Shown in pieces: positions 46,989-59,829 of a stretch of DNA of 64,000 nt (its first letter is position 1; the number at the start of each line of letters is the position of its first letter). Both the position numbers and the translations under genes were made by a program. The notes beneath the pieces are model-generated. The model worked only from the letters and a program-made list of their open reading frames with translations, searched no databases and was not told the origin of the DNA. The stretch is from Physcia stellaris. Its lineage: Eukaryota > Ascomycota > Lecanoromycetes > Caliciales > Physciaceae. The stretch covers positions 1-64,000 of the forward strand of contig JABSSW010000005.1 in the NCBI GenBank assembly GCA_018902385.1. The letters are read 5' to 3'.

Positions 46989-49936
46989 TGTAAAATGTCA
47001 TGCAATGATATAAATAAACAACAAAATTTTAAATTGCAAAATTAATTATGAAAATCTGACAAAACATATGTAAAAGATTTGATCATAACGAAATTCGAAT
47101 TCGAATTTCGATGTGATAAAATAAAAATTCAAACATTTATCAAAATTTTAACACATAATACGCTCGTCACATTATTTTTCGTTTTTTTTCAATTTCGTTT
47201 CGAAACGATTAATTATTTTTTTTATTTTTTTCATCGATCGACGATTCGAAAAATATGATTGATTAAAACGTCGATAATTGAACGAATCATTGCGAAAATT
47301 GAAATGATCGAAACAAATGCAACAAACGTGATTTGAAATCAAAAATCGAAAAAACGACGAAAACGTAAATCGAAATCATGCGAATGAAAATTTTGATTGC
47401 AAAAATGAAAATCTTGATGAAAATCTTGATTGCAACGAAATGTAAAAAATGTTTGTTTTTTTGTATGATGAAATGATCGATTTTTTTAACAAAATAAAAC
47501 GACAAAACGATATCGATTTCGCGAACGTGTGTTGTTGAAAATTTTTCGAATTCGAATTTTTCAAATTTTGATTAATCGATGTTTTCTGATTAATTGCAAA
47601 CAAAAAATAAACGATAATTCGTGATTGATGCATGAAAAAAAAACGTGATTGACTAAATGAACGAATGTCAAAAGTTCGCGAAAAAACAAAATTTTTTCGA
47701 TGTTGACGTAAATCAAATGATTTAGATTTTTCACGAAACATGCGAATCAAATCATCAATAATGAGATAAAATTTCTGATGTTTTGATACAGATGTTCGAA
47801 AAAATGAAATCGAAAATGTAAATAAACAATTGATTGATAATTTTTTCATCGATTTTGATATGATTTTATGTGTCGCAAACGAAAAATTCGAATCATTTGA
47901 TGAAACAGATCGCGAAACAATTTTCGTTGAAAATATTTGATTTCGTGATGTTGCAAAGAAAATAAATGAAAAAATAAACGAACAATTGAACGTTGCAATT
48001 TCGACGCGTTTTAATGTAAAATTTCGTGTGATTAACATTGTTGCGATTTTCGTTTGTTTTGATGTAATATTGAATGTCGCAATAAAAAAATGCGAACACG
48101 TTGATGATATTAATTTAAATATCGATGCAAAATAAAATATCGATTTTGATGTTGCAAAAAAAATAAACGAAACAAACGAAACAAACGAAACAAACGAAAC
48201 AAACGAACAAACGATTGCTAATTTTTTCATGATTTTGTACGTGAATTTTGATGTAAAAAGTCGAAAATTCGAATTGATATTCGATTTTTGAATATGTTGC
48301 TCGCGAATATGTTCGTGAAATTTGTTCTTGAAATTGAAATTTTGTTCGTAATGTTTGCAAATCACTTTCGAACAATTGATTTGTTTCGTATGTTTTAGAA
48401 GTCAAATTATCGACGAGAATTGAACAAAACATTCGACGCATAAATGATATTGCGACGAAAATTGTGAAACGAGCGAAACAAATGTTTTCGCTGTAAATTC
48501 GATTGAAATAATAGAAAATGCACATGTTAAATCGCGATCGAAATTTTGTATGATGATGAAAATTTGATTTTTGAATCATACGAATACAAAATTTCGAAAA
48601 CATTTGAACAACAAATCGAACACATTTTGTTTTCGATATTGATGTTGAGTTTGCTGAAAATGTTGCAAAAAATTTATCATTTTGTTGTATAAATCAAATT
48701 TCAGAATATCGCATATGAAAATTGAATCGAAAATATCGATATCAACGAAAATTGATGTTGATTTTGATAATTGAACTTTTTGTTAAATTTGTTCGATCAA
48801 TTCAACGTGCTTTTTCGTTTTTCATTTGATTTGACATTCAATCAATGTGATTTCACGTTGTGTTTGTTTCTGAATTTTCTGTTCAATCAATTAAATTTTT
48901 TTTTGTTTGAAAAATTCGATCGTCAAAATTTTTGTTTTCGCTTGTATATGAAATTGTAATTTTGTTAATTCGATTTCGAATTTGATTTTTTCAATTATTA
49001 AACAGTCGAAATTGTGATATGATTTGTAATTCATCAAAACAACAATATGAAAATTAACGCGACAATTTGAACATTTTATCAAATTATTTTTCTGATAAAA
49101 TTCAGCGTCGATTAATTCTTGTTGTGTAAAATATCTTGAAAATCAATTCTCGATATCGAAAATGCGCAATCGTTTTGCAAAAATATCGTATTTGCTCATT
49201 GCGAAAACAAAAAATGACGATCGATTTGTTAAATAAATAAATAAAATATCGAAAAATTCTTCAATAGAAATGATGATGTAGATATTGAATATTGATTGAA
49301 TGTTTTGACTCGTAAATTGTGACTCGAAATGATATTGAAATTATCATCGAGACAGAAAACAAATGTTGATTTGCTAGATAAATAAATATAATTGTGAAGA
49401 ATTTTCGAAACAAATAGATGATTCGAATGTTGATGTTGATTGATTAAATATTGAAATTTCGAAAAAAATTCTGAAATTTGAATTTGATGTTTCGAAATCG
49501 ATTTTCTGAAAAAAAATGTGAATATTTGTTTTATTTCGCGTATCACTAACGAGCGATAAATAAATGTAATGATTTGAATAAACGTGTAAAAAAAAAAATC
49601 GAAATTCGTTGATTTGATGATTTAGAAATTAAAATCTGATCGACGAAATTTTGTTGCGAAATACGCAATGCTCGATTCAATTGTTTGTTACAAATTATGA
49701 TTGAAACATGTACGAAAACATGTCTCGAATGAGTTTGTAAAAATCTAAAATAATGTAAAATGTCATGCAATGATATGAATAAACAACAAAATTTTAAATT
49801 GCAAAATTAATTATGAAAATTTGACAAAACATATGTAAAAAATTTGATCATAACGAAATTCGAATTCGAATTTCGATGTGATAAGATAAAAATTCAAACA
49901 TTTATCAAAATTTCAACACATAATACGTTCGTCACA
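46989..49936 (-). mobile_element. Element C1: small non-autonomous LTR element with a C2H2-finger ORF
   Basis: 2,948 bp with two 183-bp LTRs (46,989-47,171 and 49,754-49,936) and a perfect target duplication ATTTC (46,984-46,988 and 49,937-49,941). No RT or integrase motif is visible, and the interior is too short for pol. In minus orientation the LTR starts TGTGACGAGCG and ends ATTTTACA, much like element D (TGTGACGAACG...CATTTTACA), so D-type elements could have supplied its enzymes. It is mutated and broken, though one 329-codon frame remains open. Confidence 0.85.
47376..48365 (-). pseudogene. C1 internal ORF with zinc-finger-like N-terminus
   Basis: 329 codons with no Gly, Pro or Trp at all, so a mutated remnant. 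It starts with a C2H2-like segment (FKNKFHEHIREQH). A later part has IIDDLIRMFREK, RIIVYFLFAINQKT and INQNLKNSNSK; almost the same stretch occurs in C2 at 52,817-53,010. These resemble blocks I associate with transposon-linked proteins of filamentous fungi, possibly gag-like. A 9-bp minisatellite at about 48,163-48,212 gives repeated Ser-Phe-Val. Confidence 0.6.
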
Positions 49937-49941
49937 ATTTC

Positions 49942-50735
49942 GTCAATAACAATGAAATTTTATTTTATCGCATTGATCGTTATTGCAACGTTTACAATTG
50001 TTTCAATTACAATCGTTTGTAACGTCGTCATGACGATTATTATCGACGACGACGACGAATTATTTTCGAAATCGTTTCGTCAATGTTACGTTTTTTTCAT
50101 TTCATATTTATCAAAAATTCTCAATTTCACGACAACACAAAATATATTCATACGAAAAATGTGTCGATTTACGAAAAAGAAAATGTTTCAAATATTATCA
50201 CATTTTGATTTGCAAAACATACGATTTCGTGCTCGTTATGCAACGAATTCGAAAATTGCATTGACGATGTTTTGTGCTCGATTTTCGTATCTCGATCGAT
50301 TAAAATCATTGATGCATAATTTCGATCACAACAAAACATAATTGTTTGTTATATTCAACGATATTGTTTTTTATTTGATTCGAAAATACGAAAAAATGTT
50401 GTGATAATTCAAACGTTTAATTTACGATTTGATCATGAAATTTGCAATGACTTTATACGAATTTGAAAAATTTCATTATTTTTGAAATATTATCGATAAT
50501 ATCGATAAATTTATTTGCAAATTTACGAATCGAAACATGAACAAACAACGAGAATTTTATTTTAAACACAAACATTTTTATTGTTTCAATAATCAAACGA
50601 TTGTTACATTCGATGACATCGTCATTAATTTAATAAATTTATTCGTAAATCGTCGCAACGATTTCGACATGTTCATCGAAACAAAAATCGAAAAAATATT
50701 TACGAATATTCAACGTCGATAAAAAACATTACGAA
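49942..50735 (+). pseudogene. Element H: PIF/Harbinger-type (DDE_Tnp_4-like) transposase, N-terminal and central part
   Basis: DNA-transposon transposase of the PIF/Harbinger superfamily, which cuts and pastes the element using a DDE nuclease. From about 50,024 one frame gives a piece with FRQCYVFF, then TMFCARFSYLDRLKSLMHNF ('alC.lLaRlsYP.Rl..l...F'), VIFNDIVFYLIRKYEKML ('siFn.vv.fl...y...L'), NIIDNIDKFICKF ('fiDGT.r.icrP'), NKQREFYFKHKHFYCFNNQT ('nQr..Y.GHKr.H.lK.Q.') and RRNDFDMF ('GRRhD..m'). The family's Gly and Pro residues are the ones missing. About five in-frame stops interrupt it (for example after HNFDHNKT and KYEKML). Element C2 splits it at 50,736-50,740. Confidence 0.8.
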
Positions 50736-50740
50736 CGTTT

Positions 50741-53545
50741 TGTTACGAACGTGTTTCGAAAACATCGTCGCAAAATTGAAAAAAACACGTAATTAAAATT
50801 TTGACATTCGCAAATTTTACATCAAACATTTCGATTTTCATTTGTATATTTTTTCTTTTTAATTTTAAAATTTTCGTTTAATAAATATCGATTATCATGC
50901 ACGATTGTAACATTATTTTAAAATTTCATTTCTATTCAACAAAAAACGTATATTTGTTGTATGCGTTTGTTTAATCATCAATGATCGAAAAAAACAACAC
51001 GATTGAATGAAATCATCAATCAACGATTTTATCGAATCAATCAATCAAAATCAAAATTTGATTTATCAATTGCAAAATTAATTGCATCATCAATACGAAT
51101 ACGTTCTGTTACGACTGTTTGTACGTTCATTGATCGTCTTTTTATCATTTGTTCGACATATTTTTTCGATAATTGCACGAATCAACATTTATTTACTATT
51201 TATTTTGCAATTTTTTCAACGATTGCACGAACATTTTACTCATTACAATTCGAAAAAAAGTTTGAAATATACGCGTTTGCAAATCAAATCAACGTATTTT
51301 TTTCAATTTCGTTCGAAAAGTTTATCGATTCGTTCGTCAACATTATTTTTTATTTATTTATCTGTTTCGCATCGCATTTTCATTGAAATTCGAAATATTT
51401 GACGCAAATATACGAATTTGCACGTCAAATCGACGCGTTTTTTTTTGTTTTATTTAGAAAATTTTTCAAATCGTTTGACTTCGATTTCATTTCGTTCGTT
51501 ATGAATTTTTTTACGAAACGTTCATCGAAAACAATTTTCATTCGTACGTCGAAATCGTCGAATACAAAATACGAAAAAATAATAAAATCGCATCGAATCA
51601 AATGAATCAAAAAAGTCGAATTAAAAAAAATCGTTCACGAAAAAATCGTTGAAAATTTGAAATTGAAATTTCAAATCATTTATCTAAAACGATTAAAAAG
51701 TTTACAAATCGATAATTGAAATTGAAATCGTTTTAAAAATTTTAACAACGAAAACATGATCGTTGTCAAATTCAATAATGATAATTGATATGAAATTATT
51801 GCAAAATGTAATCATTGTTCGTTAAAATTGTTTTGCAATGATTGCAAAAAATTATTGATCAAACATTTTCAAAAATCATTTCAATGTTCGTTCGTTTTAC
51901 AATTCGAAAAACAAATTTCAAAAATCATCAAACGAATTAAATTGAAAATTCTAAAAATTTCGAAATTCATTTTCGTTGTTGCGAATATCGATTATTTCGA
52001 TTCAATTCTTTTGTGTGATATTCAAAAATTCGATTTACATCACGAAACAACAAGTTTTTGTCAACATTTGCAAAATATTCAAATCAATTATCGCGAAAAA
52101 AAATTATTCGCGTTGTTATTTGAATGTTTTCGTGATTTTGCATTGATTTGATACAAACAACAACGCGAAAAGAAACGCGAAATCGACAAGAAAAATTTAA
52201 ACGAGTGATTAAAAATTTTGATCAATGCATTTTCATCGAAATTTTCTGCGAAATTTTCGATTCAGATTTTCGTTTCGTTTGCTTTTTCTTCGTCGCAATA
52301 TCATTCGTGTTTGAATTGTTTCGCGTTTTTTTCGTCATTGACACGTTTGTTACAATATATTCAAACAATTTGTCGAAAAATCGTTTGTAAACATTGCGGA
52401 AAAATTTTCGAATCGAAAAATAAATTTCACGAACACATTCGTCAACATCACGTCATGACAGCGAAAAAAATAAATAAATTCGTTTCGAAACGAAATTTCA
52501 ATAAAAAGAAAAATAAAATTTTAACAACAATTTCATCAATTTCATCAACAATTTTAATAACAATTTTATCAAAAACAATTTCCAAATTTTCGATTTCTAA
52601 ATCAATCACATTTTCAAAACGATCAAGAAATTCATTTATTTTATTCGTCATTTTTGCAACAATTGATCATTAACAACGTCAAAACGTTCGCATTTTTCAT
52701 TATTTACATTCGAATTTATATCAAAACGTGTAAAAATTGTATCAACAATTTGTTCGTCAATTTCGTTCGCAACATTTTTATCAAAATTTCAAAAATTTCA
52801 TTTTACAATCGATGATTTGATTCGTATATTTCGTGAAAAATTCAAATTTTTTTATTTATCGCAACATCAAAAACGTCGTTTTTTTTCGCAAAATTTCGAC
52901 GTTTGTCAATCATATCAATTACGAATTATCGTTTATTTCTTGTTTGCAATCAATCAAAAAACATCGATTAATCAAAATTTGAAAAATTCAAATTCGAAAA
53001 GTTTTCAACAATTTACGTTCGCGAAATTGTTTTCGTTTTGTCGTTTTGTTTTTGTTTTGTCAGAAAAATCGATTTTTTCGTTATACAAAAAATCAAATTT
53101 TTTTACATTTCGTTGCAATCAAAATTTTCAACAAGATTTTCATTTTTGCAATCAAAATTTTCATTTTGATTTTCTTTTACATTTTCGTCGTTTTTTGAAT
53201 TTTCGTTTTCAAATTTTCACGTTTGTTGCATTTGTTTCGATCGTTTCAATTTTCGCAATGATTTGTTCGATTATCGACGTTTCAATCAACGATATTTTTG
53301 AATCGTCGATCGATTGAAAAAATATAAAAAAAATAATCGTTTCGAAACGAAATTTGCAAAAAGAAAAAAATAATATTACGAACGTGTTTCGAAAACATCG
53401 TCGCAAAATTGAAAAAAACACGTAATTAAAATTTTGACATTCGCAAACTTTACATCAAACATTTCGATTTTCATTTGTACATTTTTTTTTTTTAATTTTA
53501 AAATTTTCGTTTAATGAATATCGATTATCATGCACGACTGTAACA
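50741..53545 (+). mobile_element. Element C2: small non-autonomous LTR element, relative of C1
   Basis: 2,805 bp with two 172-bp LTRs (50,741-50,912 and 53,374-53,545) and a perfect target duplication CGTTT (50,736-50,740 and 53,546-53,550). The LTRs differ at only about six sites. The LTR starts TGTTACGAACGTG, like element B, and the bases before the 3' LTR (ATCGTTTCGAAACGAAATT) recur before the 3' LTR of D. Internal pieces carry a C2H2 finger and the same C-terminal blocks as C1, in the opposite orientation. No pol. Broken in several places. Confidence 0.87.
51828..53317 (+). pseudogene. C2 internal coding fossil with C2H2 zinc finger
   Basis: At 51,828-52,151 a piece with CNDCKKLL and LLCDIQKFDLHHETTSFCQH vaguely resembles cysteine/histidine regions of fungal DUF3505-type proteins (weak). 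At about 52,385-52,450 a complete C2H2 finger is visible (VCKHCGKIFESKNKFHEH). At 52,817-53,317 a piece has IRIFREKFKFFYLSQHQK, RIIVYFLFAINQKT and INQNLKNSNSKSFQQ, near-identical to C1. The three pieces are in order but not continuous. Confidence 0.6.
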
Positions 53546-53550
53546 CGTTT

Positions 53551-53880
53551 ATGAATATACGAAAATTCAATTTATCAAAATTGTTGAAATACGATAAAAA
53601 TTATTAAAACGTACAATGATTATTCAATAACAACAAAAAAACGAAATTTCAATCGTCATATGACACAATAACGTATTGAAATAAAACACGTTTTCGATTT
53701 TCACATCAACAATTGACAATTGTTTACAAAAAAAACGTCATGAAAATGAAAATATCATTGATAATCGTTTAATATCAAATATCGATATTAATGATCAACA
53801 TTATGTGTTGTTTGCGAAATAATCAAACGATCAAACGATTTGACGTTGTTTCGTCTGAATTGAATGAATATTTAATCGAA
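53551..53880 (+). pseudogene. Element H: transposase C-terminal part, beyond C2
   Basis: Continuation of the 49,942-50,735 transposase once C2 and one target copy are discounted. A piece at about 53,635-53,700 has RNFNRHMTQ, a stop, then RIEIKHVFDFHINN. This fits the PIF/Harbinger block 'FNr.mS..RieVEh.FG.....W' that contains the catalytic Glu; here the Glu position reads Lys (IKHVF for 'VEh.F'). It lies in a different frame from the upstream part, so at least one frameshift separates them. A later piece reading NIMCCLRNNQTIKRFDVV may be the C-terminal 'LLtN...Cl.gNQts' block. The right end and inverted repeat were not found. Confidence 0.7.
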
Positions 53881-54783
53881 TTCGAAATTTTTGAAATGAA
53901 AATTGAAATTCACGAATTGATCGAATTCGAAATTTTCGAAAAAAAAATTGAAACGAAAATTTGAATGTTTGTAAATCGATGTGTTATACATACATATGAT
54001 TTTTCACAATATATACATACAATTTTTTTTATTTTACATGAGTTTGAATGTATTTTGTGCGAAACTTTTCAACAATTGAAACATTTTTGTATTTTGCATT
54101 TTTAACGTTTTCACGTTTTTTTAAACGATCAATTCGTGAATTCATTGCAAATTTCGAAATTTCGACGATTTTCGTCAATGTATTATTTATTGCAATCAAA
54201 TTATCAATCATTGTTGATTTCAAATTTTTCATATTTTCGCGAAAATTTTTGAATTTTGTTTTATCATTTTTTGACGTTTTTTTTCTGTTTGTTTGAAAAA
54301 ACAACGATGACAACGTTATCAAATATAAAAATACGTTTTTTATTTTCAATTCAATCGAGTTTTTCGTTGTTTCGTATTTGCATGTCGTAACGAAATTGCT
54401 TTTGCATAATCACATTTTTTCGAAATTCGAAAATCTTTTCGTTTTGAAATTTCTTTTCGAATTCATCGACTTTTTTAATTTTTGTCAACGTTGTACAAAT
54501 TTCTATAAACGATTTCAAAATTCGTTGATTTGTTCGACGATTTCGAAATTCATTTTTTTATAATAAAGTTCATTTTTTGTTTACATCAATTTTTTATTCG
54601 TTTTTTGCACGAAACGAATTCGCGAACATTGACGATCGTAAACATCGTTTGAATTTGATTTTAAAAATTCATAATATATTTTTTTTGTATTCATTCATAT
54701 GATTGACGCAAATCGTTATAAAAAACAATTTTTCAATCGCAAAAATTGAAATCATTTTTTTTTTCATTTTTTTGTTTGCGTCA
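53881..54783. other. Unidentified eroded stretch between H and D
   Basis: Mutated AT-rich DNA, possibly the right end of H followed by unknown sequence. Overlapping open frames exist on both strands (54,029-54,349 - and 54,048-54,296 +), as expected when TAG stops are rare. Nothing identified. Confidence 0.4.
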
Positions 54784-54788
54784 AATGT

Positions 54789-55005
54789 TGTGACGAACGT
54801 GCATCGAATTCAACATTTAAACAAAATTAACATGATATTAATATCGTTATTTTATTATCGAATGTTAAAGTCGAAATTCGTTTTGACGTATTCAAGAAAT
54901 TAAATTTTTTACATATGTTTTTGCAAATTTTTATGTATTTGTTTTTTATTTAAAAATTCTCGTGTAATTATGTATTAATATTATATCAATGCATAACATT
55001 TTACA
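54789..55005 (+). repeat. Element D 5' LTR
   Basis: 217 bp from TGTGACGAACGTGCATCG to AACATTTTACA. It differs from 62,065-62,281 at scattered C/T and G/A sites and a small indel-like patch near ACATGATATTAATATCG. Confidence 0.9.
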
Positions 55006-57049
55006 TTATTTTTAAATTATTTTAATTTTTTCAAATTGTTCGAAATACGACAATTTATTCAATAAACAAAATTTCAATCAAACGCGAAAATTTAAAACGT
55101 CAACAATCAAATTTTAAACGTGCAACGAAAACGAAAAAGTTTTGTTCACGTGAAATCAAAAATTTCAACGATTCGAATGAAAATATCGAAATTTTATTTC
55201 ACGCAAATCATTTTTTAAAAAACAACGATTTCGAATGTGAATTTTTACGAAAAAATCATTTCGATATTTTAACAAAACGACGACGAAATCGTACGTTACA
55301 AATCGAAATGACGAATTAACATTATTTTCGATTATTGAACGAAAACGACAAATTGTATAAACGACGTTCGATTTCATCAAAAATCAATATCAATAACAAA
55401 ACATCACGAATCAAACATCAATTATTTATTTTGTTTATTACATTTTTAAACAACACGTTACATATCATTCGTTGTTTTTCGCAATTGATAATGATCAAAT
55501 AATAATTTTTTTTATTTTTTATTGCAAACGTTTTTCGATTTCGATTCATTTTTTTGCAAATCAATTTTTTTTTTTACAAACAATTATGTCATTCAACATA
55601 TTCGCATTCATGAAACGCAAACGCATTATTCAAATCGATCGTATTGTCATTTTTAAAACAAAACAAAAATTATTTGATTTCATTGTTTTGTTTTTGAATT
55701 CGAACATTTTCTGTTGTCATTTCGAAAACGTTCATCAATTTTCGATAAAGAAAAACGATTGTGAAAATTTTTTCAACATTTGTATTGAAACATAATTAAT
55801 CAATTGAATTCGTCATGATTTAACATCAATGTTCAAAATTTTCGAAAAATTACGCGTCGATAAAAACATCGACGTAATTTGCATTGTTCAATGAAACGAA
55901 CACGTCGATAATTACAATAAATTTGTTAATATTGTTCAAATTATTCGAAATCAACAAATCGATTTTAGATTTAAAAACAATGATTTTTTTATCAAAAATT
56001 TTCAATTCACGATCGAAAACGTCATTTTTCAAATCAATTTGAAAAAAATCGATATAATCGTTTTCGTTTCATTTTCGAATACAATCGTTAAAAAAAATAA
56101 AAAACGTAATGTTAAAATTTCGAATTTTTTCAAATTTTCACACAATATTTCGAAATTCTTTTATGAAATTTGAAAACAATTGATTCGCGACAAATTCATT
56201 ATCAACAATAATTATTACTTTACGAATCAAATAAGAATTTTGATCGTATCATTGTCATTGAACGAAATCGTTCGTGATCATGTTTTTGTTCGACGCAAAC
56301 GTAATTTTTTATTTTTCAAAACGATTGACGAAATGTTTATTTTATTGATTACAATTTTTGTCGAAAAGAACGTCGATCGTATCGTTCGAAATAAATTTAA
56401 AAATTTCAAAATGAACATCAATCAACGTTTTTCGAAATTTTTTTTCAGAATTCGTTTTTTTATTTAGTCAATTGTTTGATTATTTTCAACAAATTTTAGT
56501 TAAAGAATTTCGTGAAAAATTAACATTTATTTTTCAGCGAATTATCGTTAATAATGAAAAATTCAACGATGTCAATTCGTTGAAAAAATTGATTGAAAAT
56601 GTAAATCAAAAATTTTACAATTTCAAAAATTATCAAATCATTAAATTTGAAATATTCATTCGAATTGATCAATCAACGAATAAAAAAATCAACGTTAAAT
56701 TTTTTATTCGCGTTTTTATTTCGTCAATTTTCAAAAAGTTTTCGATTTCGAAATTGATCGCGTTTAAAAAATTTCAAATAAAAAAAAACGTCAACGAATT
56801 GTTACAAATGCGAAACGTTGAATCATTAATAAAAAAACTGTTCAAAATCAAAATTCGTTGTTTTTTATATTCAAAAAATATTACGCAAAAAAAACGTTTT
56901 GAAAATTTACAACATAATCGATTTTTTGTTCAAAAATTCGATTCAATTAAATCAAATTATCACGAACGATGAAATCAACGAAATTAACGACGATTTTTCA
57001 TTCGAACATGAATCGAAAAACGTTCAAATTTTTTCAAAATCGCGAAAAA

Positions 57050-57300
57050 AATGTTGTCGATTTCAACAATGTTCAAAACATTCAACACGTTCAATAAATT
57101 TACAAACAATTTATTAATCATTCAATGTACATTAATTTTCGATAAATACGAACACAACGTGCAAACATTAATGAACACAAATGTTATTGAATTTGTTTTC
57201 ATTGATGAAAAAATTGCGCAATTGATTTGTGAAAAATTTCAAATAAATTTTGTAATTTTTTTTAATTCAAACACGTCAACGAATTTGACGATCGTTTGAT
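57050..57300 (+). pseudogene. Element D protease fossil
   Basis: The open piece has LMNTNVIEFVFIDEKIAQLI, matching the aspartic-protease block of this chromovirus lineage ('LvDTGAte.aFID...A'), at the right distance before the RT. The product of this domain would have cut the Gag-Pol polyprotein. Confidence 0.65.
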
Positions 57301-58121
57301 TAAATTTATTATTCATGTCATTTATTTCATATTCACAATGCAAAATCATTTTGAATTATTTATTTTCATGTTCATTACGAAAATAAACGTTCATTTTTTG
57401 ATTTTGAATAAATTTTGAATAAATACGCACGAAATGATGTTAAACATGCAAATTGATAAAATTATTTTTAAATCAAATCGTTGTATTCATTTCGAAACGT
57501 TTAAAAATTTGAAAACGTTCAAAAACATCGACATTCATCAAAGCATATTTATTTATCATTTTTCACATCGTTCGAATTTTTTTCAATATCGATAAATTCG
57601 CAAAAATATACAATTTTCAAAAACGTTCATCGTCGAAAACGATTAAAATTAAATTCTTTCGTTTTACAATCGAAAATTACGATGAAAAAAATGAATTTTT
57701 TTCGAAAATCGTGTTAAATTTCAATTCTCGATATGTCATTGAAAAAATTGATAAAAAATATTTTTTCGTCAAATTTTTTAAAAAAAAACAACGTATTAAA
57801 ATTATACGAAAATTTCAACAATTTACATTTATGACATTTTTTATTCGAAAATCGAATTTAATCAAAAAATTTATTCGACGATTTAATCGACGATTTAAAA
57901 TCACGATTTTCGACAACGAAAAATATGAAAACGATTTAAATTTCGATATATTTTTAAATGTTTTTTTTTCGACGCGATCGTTTTTCAATTTTTGATCGAA
58001 TTTAAAAAAAAACGTTTTCGTTGATTATGAAAAAATTAAATAAAATTTATTGACAACGTCAAAAAAATTTAATCAAACGAAATTCGATTTCGATATGAAT
58101 TAAAAAAAAACGTTTAAAATT

Positions 58122-59480
58122 ATGAAAACAATCATTGAAAAATTGAAACGTAAAATTTTTGATTTTTTTAAACGATTCGAAAACGTATTCAATTTCAAAA
58201 AAATCGATAAATTATTTTTTTACAAATTTTACGATCACAAAATCGAATTGATTGAAAAATCGATTCAATTGTTTCGAAATCGAATTTATTTTTTATCGTT
58301 TAAAAAATTTCAAATTTTACAAAAGTATTTTCATGAAAATTTTCAAAAAAAATTTATCAATTCAAACAAAACATTTTACGTTTCGTTCATTTTATTCGTT
58401 GTCAAATCAAACGATCAATTTCGTTTGTGTATAAATTATCGAAAATTGAACGTCATAATCAAACGCAATAATTATTTTATTTCATTGATTGAAAAAATTT
58501 TCGTTAAAATTATCGATTGTAAATTTTTGTTCAAATTAAACATCATATCGATTTTCAACAAATTTCGAATGAATTCACAAAACGAAAATTTTACAATTTT
58601 TATATGTTCATTGAACATTTACAAATATCACGTATTGTTTTTCGAATTAATCAATGATTCGATTAATTAACAACATTACATGAACGATTTGTTGTTCGAA
58701 TATATCAATCATTTTTGTCAAATGTATTTGAATGATATTTTCATTTATAATAAAATTCGAAAAAAAACACGAACGACATTTCATTCAAATATTTCAAAAA
58801 TTGAAAAAAATCGAATTTCAAATCGATATCAAGAAATGCGAATTTTTTAAAACGAAAATTTCATTTTTAAAAATCATATTGTCAACGAAAAGTTTACGCA
58901 TAAATTTTAAAAAAATATCAAATATTGTCGATTGAATTCGTTCAACGTGCATCAAAAAAATGCAAACATTTGTAAATTTTTGCAATTTTTATTGACGTTT
59001 TATCAAAACATTTTCGAAATTCGTCAAATTTTTGATTCGAATAATCAAAAAAAAAATTGATTTCGAATGAATTAATTTCGCTAATGAAATATTCGAAATT
59101 TTGAAAAAACAAATGATCGAAATTTCAATTTTTCGACATTACGATCGCAATCGTAAAACAATTTTAAAAACAAATTTTTCGAATTGATGTTTAAATAATG
59201 TTTTATCACAATACGACGATGAAAAAAATTTTCATTCGATTGTTTTTTTCAACAAAAAAATGATTTTCGTCGAATGCAATTACGAAATATACGACAAAAA
59301 ATTTTTAATTATTATTCGATGTTTGAAACATTGAAAATTTAAATTTGAAAATATCAACGAATTTGTCGAAATTTACATCGATTATAAAAATTTGAAAATT
59401 TTCATGACAAACAAAAAATTCATTTTTCGTCAAATACGTTGAATCGAAATTTTGATCGATTACAATATCAAAATTTAATA
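58122..59480 (+). pseudogene. Element D reverse transcriptase and RNase H fossil
   Basis: A 182-codon open piece (58,122-58,670) holds KFYDHKIELIEKS, FRLCINYRKLNVIIKRNNYF, SLIEKIFVKI and FKLNIISIFNKFRM, the first half of the RT. A second piece (58,732-58,935) has the family's 'Q.Lr..ef..d..Kc.F....v.FLG.i.s' spacing. RNase H follows, with [12 protein letters not shown] and [13 protein letters not shown] near 59,205-59,310. Nearly every block has its counterpart in B. Confidence 0.85.
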
Positions 59481-59829
59481 TCAATTCGAAATCAAAAATG
59501 TTAAAACGAACGTTTTGATTCGAATGTTTGAATTTCGTTTTGTCGATAACGACGAACGAAAATTTTATAAAAAAAACAAATTTTGTTGTCGTTTTTTCGA
59601 TTGCAATTATGTTCGATTGACGTTCAAAACGATTTGTACGAACGAATCATGCAAATCAATCGAAAAAATGAAAATTGCATTAATTATTGTTAAATTTTGA
59701 TCGATGAACAAAACATCAACGAAAAAATAAATTTACAAAAATGTTCAAATCGAAACGACGTTTTTTTCAAAAACGAAAATTTATGAATATCAAATCGATT
59801 AAATTTCATGATTGAAATAATTCGCGATA

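Noticed and set aside
48163-48212. 9-bp CGAAACAAA array as a possible regulatory repeat.
   Set aside because: Short local minisatellite inside the C1 fossil; nothing else supports a function.
54029-54349. Overlapping frames on both strands suggested an antisense gene pair.
   Set aside because: Expected where TAG is rare and CpY is depleted; neither frame has a domain.
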